This document shows, piece by piece, positions 1 to 9,450 of a DNA stretch of 64,000 nucleotides. The notes beneath the pieces were generated by a model that did no database searches, was not told the origin of the DNA, and was given only the letters and a program-made list of their open reading frames with translations. Within the stretch, counting starts at the first letter, position 1; the number at the start of each line of letters is the position of its first letter. Source of the DNA: Nonlabens sp. (GTDB lineage: Bacteria > Bacteroidota > Bacteroidia > Flavobacteriales > Flavobacteriaceae); contig NZ_JAGYKG010000004.1 of NCBI RefSeq assembly GCF_018401815.1, positions 248,001 to 312,000 of the forward strand, read 5' to 3'. Position numbers and translations under genes: made by a program.

Positions 1-92
1 TCCCAGAGCTAACTATCCAACACTATCTTCTGGAATAAGAACAGCTCCTGTAGCGCCATTTTTACTTCATCGAGTATCAAATTCAACTACTA

Positions 93-519
93 TTAATCCA
101 TCAATTTTGTAAGTACTTGGTTTTTTGAATGCAAGGTGTTGTGGACGGGGCATTTATCTGCTATTTGTAATATTCTTTGAATCTGCTTATCGTCCAGATC
201 TCCAGTTAACTTGATCTCCCTTGTAAAAGTGTCAATTTTAGCAGTTTCTAGTTCGCAATTTTCACAATCTAAGGCATGTTGCCTGTCGTAGTTCACATGA
301 CATGCTACATGTTCTAGGTTCCATTGCTTTCGTTTGGTATACATCTGTATGGTCATTACGGTACAGGCTGCCAGACCGCTGGAAAGCAATTCGTATGGGT
401 TAGGGTCAAAATCATTTCCACCTGCAGCTTCTGGCTCATCTGCGGTAAAGTAATGCCTTCCTGCTACCGCTCAGTTCATAGCCTTGTGCATTTTTAAAAC
501 TGATTTTTTCAAAGCTCAT
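93..519 (-). pseudogene. Remnant of a fused alpha/beta hydrolase-OsmC family protein with internal deletion
   Basis: On the minus strand an ATG at 519 opens a peptide starting MSFEKISFKNAQGYELSG, which I recognise as the N-terminus of the flavobacterial two-domain protein (alpha/beta hydrolase followed by OsmC). That frame stops after about 26 codons. In another frame, from about 468 down to 93, an OsmC domain is readable: RHYFTADEPEAAGGNDFDPN, then the first redox cysteine region (SSGLAACTVMT) and the second (DKCPVH). The hydrolase domain, normally some 250 residues, is missing, and the junction also shifts the frame. The OsmC frame has no upstream ATG, only a TTG at 389 inside a conserved stretch, so a functional product is unlikely. 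Intact OsmC domains reduce organic peroxides. The call rests on remembered family sequence; the break is visible here. Confidence 0.75.
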
Positions 520-631
520 TAACCTAGTTTTGCTTAAAAATAAAGACTTTTTATCAGAGTACTATTAATAGAGCTAATTATTATAGATTAGGATTGGATT
601 CTTTACTTTTACAACTGCAGATCTATGTATC

Positions 632-1171
632 ATGAAAAATATATTTTTTATACTCTCCTTAGCCTTGGTTTCTTGTTTTAATTCTAATGCAGATAAAACA
701 CCTGAGGAAAAGGCAAAAGAAAACGTAACCACCTTTTATTTTATTCGTCACGCAGAGAAGGCTACCGATCAAGGTAGCGATCCTGAGTTGACTGAAAAAG
801 GAAAGAAAAGAGCAGAGCAATGGGTGAATTATTTCTTTTTAAAAGATCTAGATCACGTGATTTCTTCTGACTTTAAAAGAACGAAAGCCACAGCAGCGCC
901 ACTCGCCAAGGCAAAAAAGCTAGACATAGAAATCTACGATGTGAGAGAAGTAACTGGCACCTCTCTTTTAGATACCTATAGAGGTAAAACGGTAGCGCTT
1001 TTCGGTCATAGCAATACGATCAATGCTTATGCAAATGAACTTCAAAACGATAGTGTTTATAAAGACCTAGAAGAAACAGATTACGATCATTTTTTTATCG
1101 TAAGAATCGATAAAGATGGAAACTCTAATGCTATTATGGAGTCTATAGATTTTATGGAATACGATGACTAA
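632..1171 (+). CDS. Histidine phosphatase family (phosphoglycerate mutase-like) lipoprotein
   Basis: A 179-residue protein. It begins with a short hydrophobic signal and a lipobox-like sequence ending at Cys15 (LALVSC), so it is probably a lipoprotein. The histidine phosphatase signature RHAEK is at residues 39-43, with His40 the expected phospho-acceptor. A conserved Arg in FKRTKAT (about 83) and GHSN at 125-128 supply the remaining phosphate-pocket residues. The family removes phosphate from small molecules or phosphoproteins (SixA and phosphoglycerate mutase relatives); the substrate here cannot be read from sequence. The gene stands alone between the OsmC remnant and the EEP-like gene. 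The ATG follows a weak -7-like TACTTTTA at about 604. Confidence 0.85.
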   Translation: MKNIFFILSLALVSCFNSNADKTPEEKAKENVTTFYFIRHAEKATDQGSDPELTEKGKKRAEQWVNYFFLKDLDHVISSDFKRTKATAAPLAKAKKLDIEIYDVREVTGTSLLDTYRGKTVALFGHSNTINAYANELQNDSVYKDLEETDYDHFFIVRIDKDGNSNAIMESIDFMEYDD

Positions 1172-1389
1172 TGGTCCATCGCGTAAAACACCTTTGAAAT
1201 AGAATTGAAGTGCGCTAGTAAAGAACAATTTTACAAAGCTTAAAGCATTTCACCAAACATAACAGTGCACCCCTGTAAGAGTCGAGGAAAGATCAAAGAC
1301 TTTATAGCACTTATTGATCAATAATGTAAAGAGAGTTTATTCAAATTGTTTACTATTAAGAGTAACTTAATACCAATTACCAACACCCT

Positions 1390-2274
1390 ATGAAAATATT
1401 AAGCTGGAATCTACATCATCTGGAAGGCAATTTAGATAGCGATATCAATAACTCTCGCAAGCAATTGATCCTGGAGCAAGATGCTGACATCATCATTCTT
1501 ACCAATACAAAGCTAGATTTTTATTTAGGTGGAACGTATAAGAAAATTTCCACTTTAGAAATTCCGTTGCGACACGATGGTATGGATTATCAAGAAGGAG
1601 AAAACAGGGTGAGTATATATACCAAGTACCCTTTTAAAAATAAAGTAAACACCTTTGACGATTACACTAGTGTTTGCCAAATGATAGAGACTCCTTTAGG
1701 TAATTTAAATGTTTATGGAACCATCATAGGTGCCAAACAAGAGCTCTTTAAATCAGATTATGTAGAACAAAAAGAAGACCTCGTTAGAATAGAAGGTGCT
1801 GTTTGTTATGCAGGAGATTGGAACACTTCCTTTACAGGAACTTTGTTACCAGATGAAAAAACCGTTCATGAATTCCAAGAATTCTTAAACGATCAAAAAA
1901 TAGCTATTCTTACTGCCGATTTTGAAAACAGCATACATCACGTTGGAGTAAGCAAGTCGTTTTTAAAAGGAAACACCACTCAAGTAGAGGTATTCCCTGT
2001 GGATATAAACTTATCTGATCAAGAAATGATTCTAGTGGAGATCAAAGAAAAAGAGATCAAAAAGCAGGTGAACAACCCGTTGCACGGTGTCAAACTTTCT
2101 TATATGTTAGAAAAACTCGTCGATCACTACGGTTGGGACGAACTAGGGGATCGCATCAGAATCAATTCCTTTAACTCCAATCCAGGCATCAAATCCAGTT
2201 TGAAATTTCTAAGAAAAACCGACTGGGCTAGAAAGAAAGTAGAAGATTTGTATGTGTACACTTTTGTGGATTAA
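1390..2274 (+). CDS. Fusion of a degenerate endonuclease/exonuclease/phosphatase-like domain with a VF530 (DUF2132) domain
   Basis: A 294-residue protein with no signal peptide. Residues 1-205 have the EEP pattern: ILSWNL at the start, [13 protein letters not shown] in the middle, AGDWNTSF (the GDxN element), and a final SD pair. Two catalytic positions look altered: the usual Glu of the E-T-K element is Asn (LTNTKL), and the final SDH is SDQ. Residues about 215-290 match the small VF530/DUF2132 family closely: [37 protein letters not shown]. That domain is normally a free-standing protein of about 70 residues whose structure suggested DNA binding. The fusion may therefore be a nucleic-acid-binding protein that has lost nuclease activity; this is inference. 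No neighbour suggests a pathway. Confidence 0.75.
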   Translation: MKILSWNLHHLEGNLDSDINNSRKQLILEQDADIIILTNTKLDFYLGGTYKKISTLEIPLRHDGMDYQEGENRVSIYTKYPFKNKVNTFDDYTSVCQMIETPLGNLNVYGTIIGAKQELFKSDYVEQKEDLVRIEGAVCYAGDWNTSFTGTLLPDEKTVHEFQEFLNDQKIAILTADFENSIHHVGVSKSFLKGNTTQVEVFPVDINLSDQEMILVEIKEKEIKKQVNNPLHGVKLSYMLEKLVDHYGWDELGDRIRINSFNSNPGIKSSLKFLRKTDWARKKVEDLYVYTFVD

Positions 2275-2310
2275 ATTTTTGGTTAGGCAGTTGTTCTAAA
2301 ATTAAACCAT

Positions 2311-2341
2311 CAAAAAAGGGACGCAATAAATTGCATCCCTT
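2311..2341 (-). terminator. Rho-independent terminator of the Asp-box propeller gene
   Basis: An inverted repeat (AAGGGACGCAA, four-base loop, TTGCATCCCTT, one mismatch) is followed on the minus strand by a run of six T. It lies about 50 bp past the minus-strand stop at 2393. Confidence 0.75.
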
Positions 2342-2392
2342 GGTAACTAAAAAGTTCATGAGGTTTAACTCATAAACTCAAAGACTCAAAAC

Positions 2393-5300
2393 TTAGTCCT
2401 TAAACAGATCAATACTCACCAGTTTCATTTCTGTAACAAAAGCATTCCACTCTTTTTCTAAAAAGTTTTTAGCTTCAGTATTGACTTCTCTTGCGAGAAC
2501 TGCTGCCTGATTGTACAATTGTTCTTCGGTAGTGGTTTGTGCCCCCTGACGGCTTCCTATATAACTAGAAGCTCCGTAAATACGATTCATTACCGTTACT
2601 TCAGGATTGCGAGTGATTCCCTGACGTTCATCTGGTGTGCCGAAGTATTTGTTCTGTAATTTTTCGATTTGTTTTACGATAGAATCGGTGGCTTTTATTT
2701 GTTCTTTAAAAGCTTTTTTATCTTGGCTGCTGAGTAGCTTTTTAAAGCTATCGGATGTTTCCTTGTTTTTAGCCAATTGAGAAGTCACTGCTTCCACATC
2801 GCTGATCAAAGATTGCAATTGATCTTGTGCCGCTCGCTTTTCTTTAAGGTCGGCCATGGTGAATTCATCGATACGTGGATCTTCTTTTACCTCGATCATT
2901 TGCTCACTAGTCATTTCTCCATAATGCAATACCGCTCTATAAGTTCCAGGGAGCACATCTTTACCGCCTGGTTCTCTTTTAGAATCTCTTACTGTTCTAG
3001 AGGGGTAATCAATTCCTTTTTCGTCCAGCCTCCACGTCCAAGTGTTGACCCCTTTTTCCTTTGGCGCCTTATCAGATAATGTTCTGATCAATTGGTCTCC
3101 TTTATAGATTTTCAAGAAAAGAGAATCAGCTTTGATGGTATCTGTTTTGGCTTTCAAGTCTTTGTCAAAGAAGTATTTAAACTTCCCGTTAGGCCTGCTG
3201 CGATTTTCTCCATGAAACATGGCGTCTGCACCAAATCTACTTCCTGTAGGTTGTTGGTATCGAGCAAAGTAGGCAGTACGTGGCTCGTATAACTCGATGG
3301 CTTTTCTCTGTTTCGCTTTCGCGAAAGCGGTAAAAGGCTCCAAATCATCTAACACCCATGCAGCTCTTCCAAAAGTTCCAATAATCAAATCATCCTCCCG
3401 CGGGTGTATCACTAAATCTTTTACAGAAACCGTTGGGAATCCGTTGGTGTATTTGGTCCAGTTGTCTCCAGCATCTATACTTACATAAAGGCCGTCGTCT
3501 GTTCCAAGAAACATCAGGTTGTTTTCTTCTGGATGTTCCATAATACTAAGCGCATAACTGATTACATCGTCTTGGTCTACGATACGCGTCCAATTCTTAC
3601 CGTAGTTGGTGGTGCGGTAGGCATAAGGCTCAAAATTGAACCTGCGGTAGTCGTTTGCCACTAGTAACGCGTGGCCTTTTTTAGTTTGTGAAGCCTTCAC
3701 TTGGGTAATCCAGCTTCCCTTGGGCAATCCTTTTAAGCCATTAGTAATATCCTCCCAGTTACCGCCACCGTTTTTAGTAACATGTACCAAGCCGTCGTCA
3801 GAGGCTACATATAACACGTCTTTTTCTACCGCACTAGGTTCAATAACTAGAATGGTGGTATGATTTTCAGCACCTGTAGCGTCCATGGTTAGTCCGCCAG
3901 ATTCTGATTGTTTTTGTTTTTCAGGATCGTTAGTGGTCAAGTCTGGAGAAATCACTTTCCAGGTCAATCCTTTGTCTGTTGATTGATGTACAAACTGACT
4001 TCCGAAATACAAAGTTGAAGCATCAAAAGGATCCATTTGGATCGCAGCATTCCAATTGAAACGCAGTTCTACGTCAGCATCTGGATGGGTAGGTTGTATG
4101 CTGTAGTTGTTACCAGTTTGCCAGTCATAACGTTGTACCGAGCCTTGCTGACTCATAGAATAACCAAATCGATTATTTTCAGGGTCTGGGATGACATCAA
4201 ATCCATCGCCAAAACTAATCTCCTGCCAATAACTATTTCTTATTCCCTGGGCTCTCCATACATAAGCAGGACCTCGCCAGCTTCCATTATCTTGCATCCC
4301 ACCATAAACGTTATAAGGAATTTCCATATCTACATTGATATGGTAAAATTGAGCGACAGGCAGGTTGCCTATAAACCTCCAAGTTTTTCCACGATCACGA
4401 GAAATATTCAAACCACCATCGTTACCATCGATTATGTACTTCCCATTTTTAGGGTGTATGTACCAAGCGTGATGATCTGGGTGGACACCATTATTTGCAC
4501 CGTAAGCAGGCATGAGTTGTGTAAAATTCTTACCGCCATCATCAGAAACGTTGATGTAAGTAAATACGGAATAGATGCGGTTTTCATTCTGAGAGTCTAC
4601 ATAAATCTCGGAGTAGTAAAAAGGTCGGTTACCGATTCCGCTTTTATCATTGATTTTATCCCATTTGAATCCGCCATCCGTAGATTTGTACAAGGCATTT
4701 TTCTTTGCTTCTACCAGTGCATAGATGACTTTAGGGTTGCTGGGTGCAATAGCAATTCCTATACGTCCTAACGCTCCCTCAGGTAATCCTTCTTTATCGG
4801 TTACTTTTTTCCAGTTTTCTCCACCGTCATAAGTAATGTACATTCCTGAACCTTCACCACCAGATTTAAAAAACCAAGGGTCGCGTTTGTGTTCCCACAT
4901 CGCAGCAATGAGTTTATTAGGATTTTCAGGATCCATTACGAGATCTGCTGCACCAGACATATCGTTGGTGTATAATATTTTCTTCCATGTCTTACCGCCA
5001 TCAGTGGTTTTAAAAACTCCTCGTTCTGGATGAACTCCCCATGGAGAACCTATAGCTGCTGCGTATACGATGTCTGGATTGGTAGGGTCTATAATCACGC
5101 GATGTATGTTGCGTGTTTTTTCTAGTCCCATCAATTTCCAGTTTTTACCACCATCGAGAGATTTGTAGATCCCGGCACCACCATTTAATGAATTACGCGG
5201 ATTTCCTTCTCCGGTTCCTACCCAGATCACGCTAGGGTTGGACTGCTGTACAGCTACTGCGCCTACAGATGCAGTGGCTTCTTTTTCAAAAATAGGTTCC

Positions 5301-5524
5301 CAAGTGATCCCACCATTTTGCGAGTTCCACAATCCGCCACTGGCAGTACCAGCATAAATAATTTCTGGATGATCATGAACCACATCTATAGAAGTGACAC
5401 GTCCAGACATACCTCCGGGGCCTATATTTCTTGGTTCTAAGTTTTTGACCAATTCAAGATCTAGTTTTTGGGAAAATGCTTGTACCGTAATAAAGCACAA
5501 GGCAAAGAGAAGAATATGTTTCAT
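2393..5524 (-). CDS. Secreted Asp-box/VPS10-sortilin-like beta-propeller protein
   Basis: A 1043-residue exported protein with a signal peptide of about 19 residues (hydrophobic core, then AFSQ). At least ten Asp-box motifs (S/T-x-D-x-G-x-x-W) are spread over residues 60-700, for example SLDGGKNWKL, TTDGGKTWKK, TYDGGENWKK and SIDAGDNWTK, as expected of a ten-bladed sortilin/VPS10 or BNR propeller. The last 150 or so residues are charged and helical. No T9SS C-terminal domain is visible, so it is probably periplasmic or outer-membrane associated. Such proteins are often annotated as glycosyl hydrolases, but nothing here proves a hydrolase; binding of peptides or glycans is as likely. One copy of the 16-bp CGCTTTCGCGAAAGCG palindrome lies inside the gene and encodes AFAKA. 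Confidence 0.85.
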   Translation of the reverse strand: MKHILLFALCFITVQAFSQKLDLELVKNLEPRNIGPGGMSGRVTSIDVVHDHPEIIYAGTASGGLWNSQNGGITWEPIFEKEATASVGAVAVQQSNPSVIWVGTGEGNPRNSLNGGAGIYKSLDGGKNWKLMGLEKTRNIHRVIIDPTNPDIVYAAAIGSPWGVHPERGVFKTTDGGKTWKKILYTNDMSGAADLVMDPENPNKLIAAMWEHKRDPWFFKSGGEGSGMYITYDGGENWKKVTDKEGLPEGALGRIGIAIAPSNPKVIYALVEAKKNALYKSTDGGFKWDKINDKSGIGNRPFYYSEIYVDSQNENRIYSVFTYINVSDDGGKNFTQLMPAYGANNGVHPDHHAWYIHPKNGKYIIDGNDGGLNISRDRGKTWRFIGNLPVAQFYHINVDMEIPYNVYGGMQDNGSWRGPAYVWRAQGIRNSYWQEISFGDGFDVIPDPENNRFGYSMSQQGSVQRYDWQTGNNYSIQPTHPDADVELRFNWNAAIQMDPFDASTLYFGSQFVHQSTDKGLTWKVISPDLTTNDPEKQKQSESGGLTMDATGAENHTTILVIEPSAVEKDVLYVASDDGLVHVTKNGGGNWEDITNGLKGLPKGSWITQVKASQTKKGHALLVANDYRRFNFEPYAYRTTNYGKNWTRIVDQDDVISYALSIMEHPEENNLMFLGTDDGLYVSIDAGDNWTKYTNGFPTVSVKDLVIHPREDDLIIGTFGRAAWVLDDLEPFTAFAKAKQRKAIELYEPRTAYFARYQQPTGSRFGADAMFHGENRSRPNGKFKYFFDKDLKAKTDTIKADSLFLKIYKGDQLIRTLSDKAPKEKGVNTWTWRLDEKGIDYPSRTVRDSKREPGGKDVLPGTYRAVLHYGEMTSEQMIEVKEDPRIDEFTMADLKEKRAAQDQLQSLISDVEAVTSQLAKNKETSDSFKKLLSSQDKKAFKEQIKATDSIVKQIEKLQNKYFGTPDERQGITRNPEVTVMNRIYGASSYIGSRQGAQTTTEEQLYNQAAVLAREVNTEAKNFLEKEWNAFVTEMKLVSIDLFKD
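3314..3329. repeat. Iterated palindrome, copy 1 (coding)
   Basis: Perfect 16-bp CGCTTTCGCGAAAGCG inside the propeller gene, read as Ala-Phe-Ala-Lys-Ala. Confidence 0.95.
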
Positions 5525-6158
5525 ATTAGTTGTTGTTAAAACTCTAAATATAAAACCTAAAATGGAAACCTTGACGATTTTAGTAGTTTGTTAGGATTGG
5601 TTTTTTGTAGTTGATCTGCATGAACTACATATTTTTAGGATCAATTTTTTGATGTACTATTATCAAATACCTTATTCAGTCCATAATTTACTGGAATTTT
5701 AATTCGAAAATCATCAAATAATCAATAAAACATCATGCAATGAAGTCATGGATTTAAATCCAATACCAATTGTCATTTAACATGCGCTCCAAGGATCCCC
5801 AAATCGTAGTGGTTAATATTTGATGACCAAAAACTGCAGGTTGAATGCTGCCAACCTCACGGAGCGCCGCAATCGCGTAACATTTTAGTAGGATAAATGG
5901 AACAAAGCATGGTGGATAGCCTCGGTAATTTAAGCATAGACTTGGAGGTTATTGTTCCCGCGATGATTCCCTTTAAATAAGTCCTGGATTCTCTTTATAA
6001 TCACTTCTTATAATAAGAAACGTAAAGAACAGTAACTTCAATATTAGGTTTTATAGGTAGATGCAATTAATAGGCGATCAACAGTCAATGCATTCTTAAC
6101 AGTTTAAAAGCAATGACTGTATACCTACTAAGAGCTCGAGGTGTAATTTGGTAAAGAA
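5525..6158. other. 634-bp intergenic region, no gene recognised
   Basis: Between two minus-strand genes. No RNA gene or complete ORF was recognised. The stretch 5790-5950 is richer in GC than its surroundings and open for about 64 codons on the minus strand without a usable start; the plus strand there is also protein-like but broken by stops. It may be an old gene remnant. A weak 11-bp inverted repeat at about 6079-6121 (ACAGTCAATGC / GCAATGACTGT, one mismatch) could end the minus-strand S41 transcript. Confidence 0.5.
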
Positions 6159-7598
6159 TTATTGATGCCGGGACTCTTTCCACATCTGGTTGCCAAAGGG
6201 TTCTAATTCATTACTCCCGATGATCTCATCATAAGAAACTGTAGGTAAAGAAGAACGAGAAGAACGACCATTCAATAAAATATCATCCAAGCAACGCGCT
6301 AATAGAGGTTCATTCACATCTCCTAGAATACCTAGGTTCTCAAAATCTTCATTTTGAGCAATATCAGGAACTAACCCATCAAAATAGTCGGTATTTCCAA
6401 CAGAGTTTAAACTTTTAAGCACTAGTGGCTGCATCGCATAACGGTGTGCAGGATTTGCTCCAGATCTTCTAAAGTCCGGACTGTCGTACAAGGTAATACT
6501 TGCCTGAAATTTTCCTACGGTATCGTCACCTACTTGCACCACATTGATATAAGGATCTAGCGAATTGATCACTAATTCACTGGCGCTGGCGCTACTTCCT
6601 GTAGTGATGATATGTACCTGATTAAGATCTAGCGTATTTAATGACGAACCGGAATTGGTTTGGTTTTTAAAGAAATTGACTAATTGTTCTGGAGTATTTG
6701 TTTGTAACTGTCCCTGTATCTCCGGATTCCACTCTTCTCTTGAGTATACATCTGTAATAGGATTTCCAGAAATTAAACTCCCTAAAATAATAGCTGTAGT
6801 TACAGAGCCACCTCCATTGTATCTCAAGTCCAATACCAAATGAGTCACTCCTTGGGCTCTAAAGTCTGCAAAAACGCCATTTAACTGCTCATCAAACTGT
6901 GACAAGAAGCCGGTATACATCAAATAACCTATTTTCTGAGCTCCTTGGTTGAAGACTTCAGTAACAAGAATAGGATTTTCTTGCACCACTTCTTTAGTAA
7001 GTGTGATCTCTAGTCCGTTAGATGTGGTCACTCCAGCATTGAGGTCTGCAAGACCTATGGTATAAGTGTTTTGAGCAAGAAGCGCATTAAAATTATCTCT
7101 AGATAAACGTATGCCATTGATCGAGTTGAAGATCATACCTCGTTCTACGTTTTCTCTTTCGGCACTGGTATTGGGTTGTACATAACGCACGTAACCAAAA
7201 ACATCAGCGGCACTTCCAGTTTCTCCTACAAGACCAAATTTCATCCCATTATTTAGGGTGTTTCCAGCTAAAATATTTTCTAAAGCTACATAGTCATCAA
7301 AAATAACGCTGAAACGATCTGTTCTTGGTCGATCAAATACGAGGGATTCAAAAAAGCTTTCTGGAGAATCAAATTGGGAATGATACCCTTCGAGCTCTTG
7401 GAGGTTGGCAAACCTATCGTTTGCCAGCACATCCACTTCAGCTTTATATAGGTAAAAAGCATTCATGCCTTTATAGATAAAGTTGTTGATTTCGCTTGTA
7501 CCAGCAAATACATCATCATTATCCTTAAAGCAGCTGGAAAGCGCAGTAACTGCAATTAGGCCAACTAAGGTATATTTAAATAATATCTTCATTTTCAT
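6159..7598 (-). CDS. S41 family (C-terminal processing-type) serine peptidase, lipoprotein
   Basis: The start at 7598 is chosen because the next residues, MKMKILFKYT then LVGLIAVTALSSC, are a typical lipoprotein signal with Cys23 as the lipid site; a further upstream ATG would add 32 residues that do not look like a signal. The mature protein of about 455 residues has an S41 N-terminal helical region, a PDZ-like middle (GEtGSAADVFGYVRYV onward) and the tail-specific protease core. That core contains LVLDLRYNGGGSV, the nucleophile region TTGSSASASELV and TVGK, the expected catalytic Lys. These enzymes cleave proteins near exposed C-termini in the periplasm or at the outer membrane. It is a single-gene unit; the ECF sigma gene diverges from it. 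Confidence 0.88.
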   Translation of the reverse strand: MKMKILFKYTLVGLIAVTALSSCFKDNDDVFAGTSEINNFIYKGMNAFYLYKAEVDVLANDRFANLQELEGYHSQFDSPESFFESLVFDRPRTDRFSVIFDDYVALENILAGNTLNNGMKFGLVGETGSAADVFGYVRYVQPNTSAERENVERGMIFNSINGIRLSRDNFNALLAQNTYTIGLADLNAGVTTSNGLEITLTKEVVQENPILVTEVFNQGAQKIGYLMYTGFLSQFDEQLNGVFADFRAQGVTHLVLDLRYNGGGSVTTAIILGSLISGNPITDVYSREEWNPEIQGQLQTNTPEQLVNFFKNQTNSGSSLNTLDLNQVHIITTGSSASASELVINSLDPYINVVQVGDDTVGKFQASITLYDSPDFRRSGANPAHRYAMQPLVLKSLNSVGNTDYFDGLVPDIAQNEDFENLGILGDVNEPLLARCLDDILLNGRSSRSSLPTVSYDEIIGSNELEPFGNQMWKESRHQ

Positions 7599-7867
7599 AC
7601 TTATTTGGAAGTAAAAATAGGGAAAAGGCATTAGAAAATAGAATTGAAATACTGCTAGGTTACGAATCAAGGAGCGCCACAAGGGATTCTTCATGGAATT
7701 AAAAGGCCACTATAAAGTAGTAAATTTCCTATCCTGTTAACCAAAACCTTAACAATAGTCCTTTTGTTTGTTGTGTTTGACGTAGAGGGAGTAAAACGGA
7801 ATCATAAAAAAAACATATTCTTGTAACAATTAAAAAGCAGACTCGTCATAACAACAGAATTAAGGAA

Positions 7868-8377
7868 ATGAATCACCAAACATTTTTAACTACCTTCCAA
7901 GGAATACAGCAAAAAATGTACTTTCTGTCCAAGCGATTGCTCACTTCTCATGAGGAAGCGGCAGATGCAGTGCAAGAAGTGATTGCAAGACTTTGGGAAA
8001 AGCGTTTCCAACTGGAAGAGGTTAGAAATAAGGAAGCCTACGCCATGCAAATGGTTAAAAATTATTCCTTAGACCGATTGAAAAGTAAACAAGCAAGTCA
8101 TTTAAAAATAGTGCATAGCAACTATGATAGCGAAGAGCGAAATGTAGAAGATGAGTTAGAAAGACTTGGTAACGTAACGCTCGTACAGAACATGATTAAT
8201 GAACTGCCAGAACACTATAAAATGATTATTCAGCTTAGAGATATACAAGGTTATGATTTTGAAGCTATAGAAAATATAATGGATATGAAGGCTACAGCGG
8301 TAAGAGTAGGGCTGAGCAGAGCAAGAAAAATGCTTAAGGAAAAAATAGAAGAACAGTATAAAATAGAAATCGCATGA
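7868..8377 (+). CDS. ECF-type RNA polymerase sigma factor
   Basis: A 169-residue sigma-70 family protein with only regions 2 and 4. Region 2 spans residues 5-75 (AADAVQEVIARLWEK is the core-binding helix) and region 4 about 105-165 (LPEHYKMIIQLRDIQGYDFE, then a helix-turn-helix ending VRVGLSRARKMLKE). It is the first gene of a four-gene plus-strand cluster and its stop overlaps the next start by 4 bp, the usual coupling of a sigma factor with its membrane-bound regulator. Its regulon probably includes the two DUF4252 genes downstream; that is inferred from context only. Confidence 0.92.
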   Translation: MNHQTFLTTFQGIQQKMYFLSKRLLTSHEEAADAVQEVIARLWEKRFQLEEVRNKEAYAMQMVKNYSLDRLKSKQASHLKIVHSNYDSEERNVEDELERLGNVTLVQNMINELPEHYKMIIQLRDIQGYDFEAIENIMDMKATAVRVGLSRARKMLKEKIEEQYKIEIA

Positions 8378-8838
8378 ACGATTTATTAGAAAAATATTGG
8401 ATCGGGGAGACCACTCTGTTGGAAGAACAACAACTTAGAGACTATTTCAGCTCTGAGAAGGTGTCCACAGAGCATGAGGTATACCGCATCCTGTTCAACA
8501 CTTTTGAGTTAGAACAGGGGTTGGAAGAAGGTGATTTTGACGCTTTCGCGAAAGTGAAACAAAAACAATCCCTAGATAAGCAGTTCCAGAAAAGAACCTG
8601 GAAAGCACTCGCCATAGCAGCAGGTTTCTCTCTACTTCTCGCAGTAGGAGCCGGCTACTATCAAGAACAATACAAAACAAAGCCAGACTTAGGAACTTAT
8701 GAAACTCCAGAAGAAGCTAGAGCAGCAGCCCTAGATATGCTAGAGCTGGTAAGTGTCAAGTTAAATAAAGGTCGTAGTAATATGAAACCACTACAAACTT
8801 TGGATAATAAAACAGCAGCTGTTTTTAATCTTAAATAA
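8374..8838 (+). CDS. Probable membrane-anchored anti-sigma partner of the ECF factor
   Basis: A 154-residue protein overlapping the sigma gene by ATGA. Residues 1-70 are acidic and helical (DLLEKYWIGETTLLEEQQLR), like the N-terminus of many small Bacteroidetes regulators. One transmembrane helix follows at about 76-94 (ALAIAAGFSLLLAVGAGYY), then a short periplasmic tail. No zinc-binding anti-sigma HxxxCxxC motif is visible, so the anti-sigma role rests on position and topology. A copy of the iterated palindrome, with one base changed, encodes AFAKVK in the cytoplasmic part. Confidence 0.65.
   Translation: MNDLLEKYWIGETTLLEEQQLRDYFSSEKVSTEHEVYRILFNTFELEQGLEEGDFDAFAKVKQKQSLDKQFQKRTWKALAIAAGFSLLLAVGAGYYQEQYKTKPDLGTYETPEEARAAALDMLELVSVKLNKGRSNMKPLQTLDNKTAAVFNLK
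8541..8556. repeat. Iterated palindrome, copy 2 (coding, one mismatch)
   Basis: CGCTTTCGCGAAAGTG inside the probable anti-sigma gene, encoding AFAK. Confidence 0.9.
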
Positions 8839-8870
8839 TAATCTCAATCACAATTTAAATAAAAGTCAAC

Positions 8871-9401
8871 ATGAAAAAGTTAATTCTTACCCTAGTACTC
8901 GCAGTAATGGCCACCCCATTATTTGCTCAGGATGCATTTGAAAAGATGGGTTCCCTAAAAAACATTAAAGAAACTGTAGTAACCAAAGACGCCTTTGAAC
9001 TCCTCGCAGAGATGGATATGGATATCCAAGATGAAAATTTGAAAGCAGGTAAAGATCTGCTAGACAGTCTTAAAGACGCTCGTTTTTATTCGACCTCTAA
9101 CGCAGATAGCGCAAAGAAGATGATCAGTATTGCAAACGCCTATGTAAAGAGCAACAGCTTGGTAAAATTGATGAGTGTAAAAGAAGATGACCAAGATTTT
9201 GCTTTTTACATAAAGAAAGGCAACACGCCAAAGAAAATACAAGCACTAGTAATGATCATTGATGAAACTATGAATACATCAAATCCAGAAGCTATAGTGA
9301 TGAAAATAACTGGAACTATTGACCTTGGCCAAATCTCTAAACTGACTAAGATGATGAATGTGCCTGGGCAAAAACAGATTGAAAAAGCTACTCAAGGGTA
9401 G
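8871..9401 (+). CDS. DUF4252 family exported protein
   Basis: A 176-residue protein with an ordinary signal peptide (MKKLILTLVLAVMATPLFAQ). The rest follows the DUF4252 pattern: conserved SLVKLMSVKEDDQDFAFYIK, then a run ending in MIIDETM and a final region predicting a role for Gly-rich turns (MKITGTIDLGQISKLTKMM). The function of the family is unknown. It often occurs in pairs behind an ECF sigma factor in flavobacteria, as here, which suggests an envelope-related output of that sigma factor. The spacing of 32 bp from the preceding gene fits one transcript. Confidence 0.8.
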   Translation: MKKLILTLVLAVMATPLFAQDAFEKMGSLKNIKETVVTKDAFELLAEMDMDIQDENLKAGKDLLDSLKDARFYSTSNADSAKKMISIANAYVKSNSLVKLMSVKEDDQDFAFYIKKGNTPKKIQALVMIIDETMNTSNPEAIVMKITGTIDLGQISKLTKMMNVPGQKQIEKATQG

Positions 9402-9450
9402 TGGCGTAGGCTACAACTTCAACTTTTGAACACCTTAAAAAATCTTACTT

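Noticed and set aside
1..92. A minus-strand peptide end (KMALQELFLFQKIVLDS) at the window edge
   Set aside because: Too short to assign and without a start or context.
4037..4771. A 244-codon plus-strand open frame opposite the propeller gene
   Set aside because: It is antisense to a clear coding region; the protein has no recognisable family and its length results from the codon pattern of the gene on the other strand.
5754..5948. A 64-codon minus-strand open stretch in the intergenic region
   Set aside because: No in-frame start near its beginning and no recognised family; the plus strand is equally protein-like here, so it may be chance or an old remnant.
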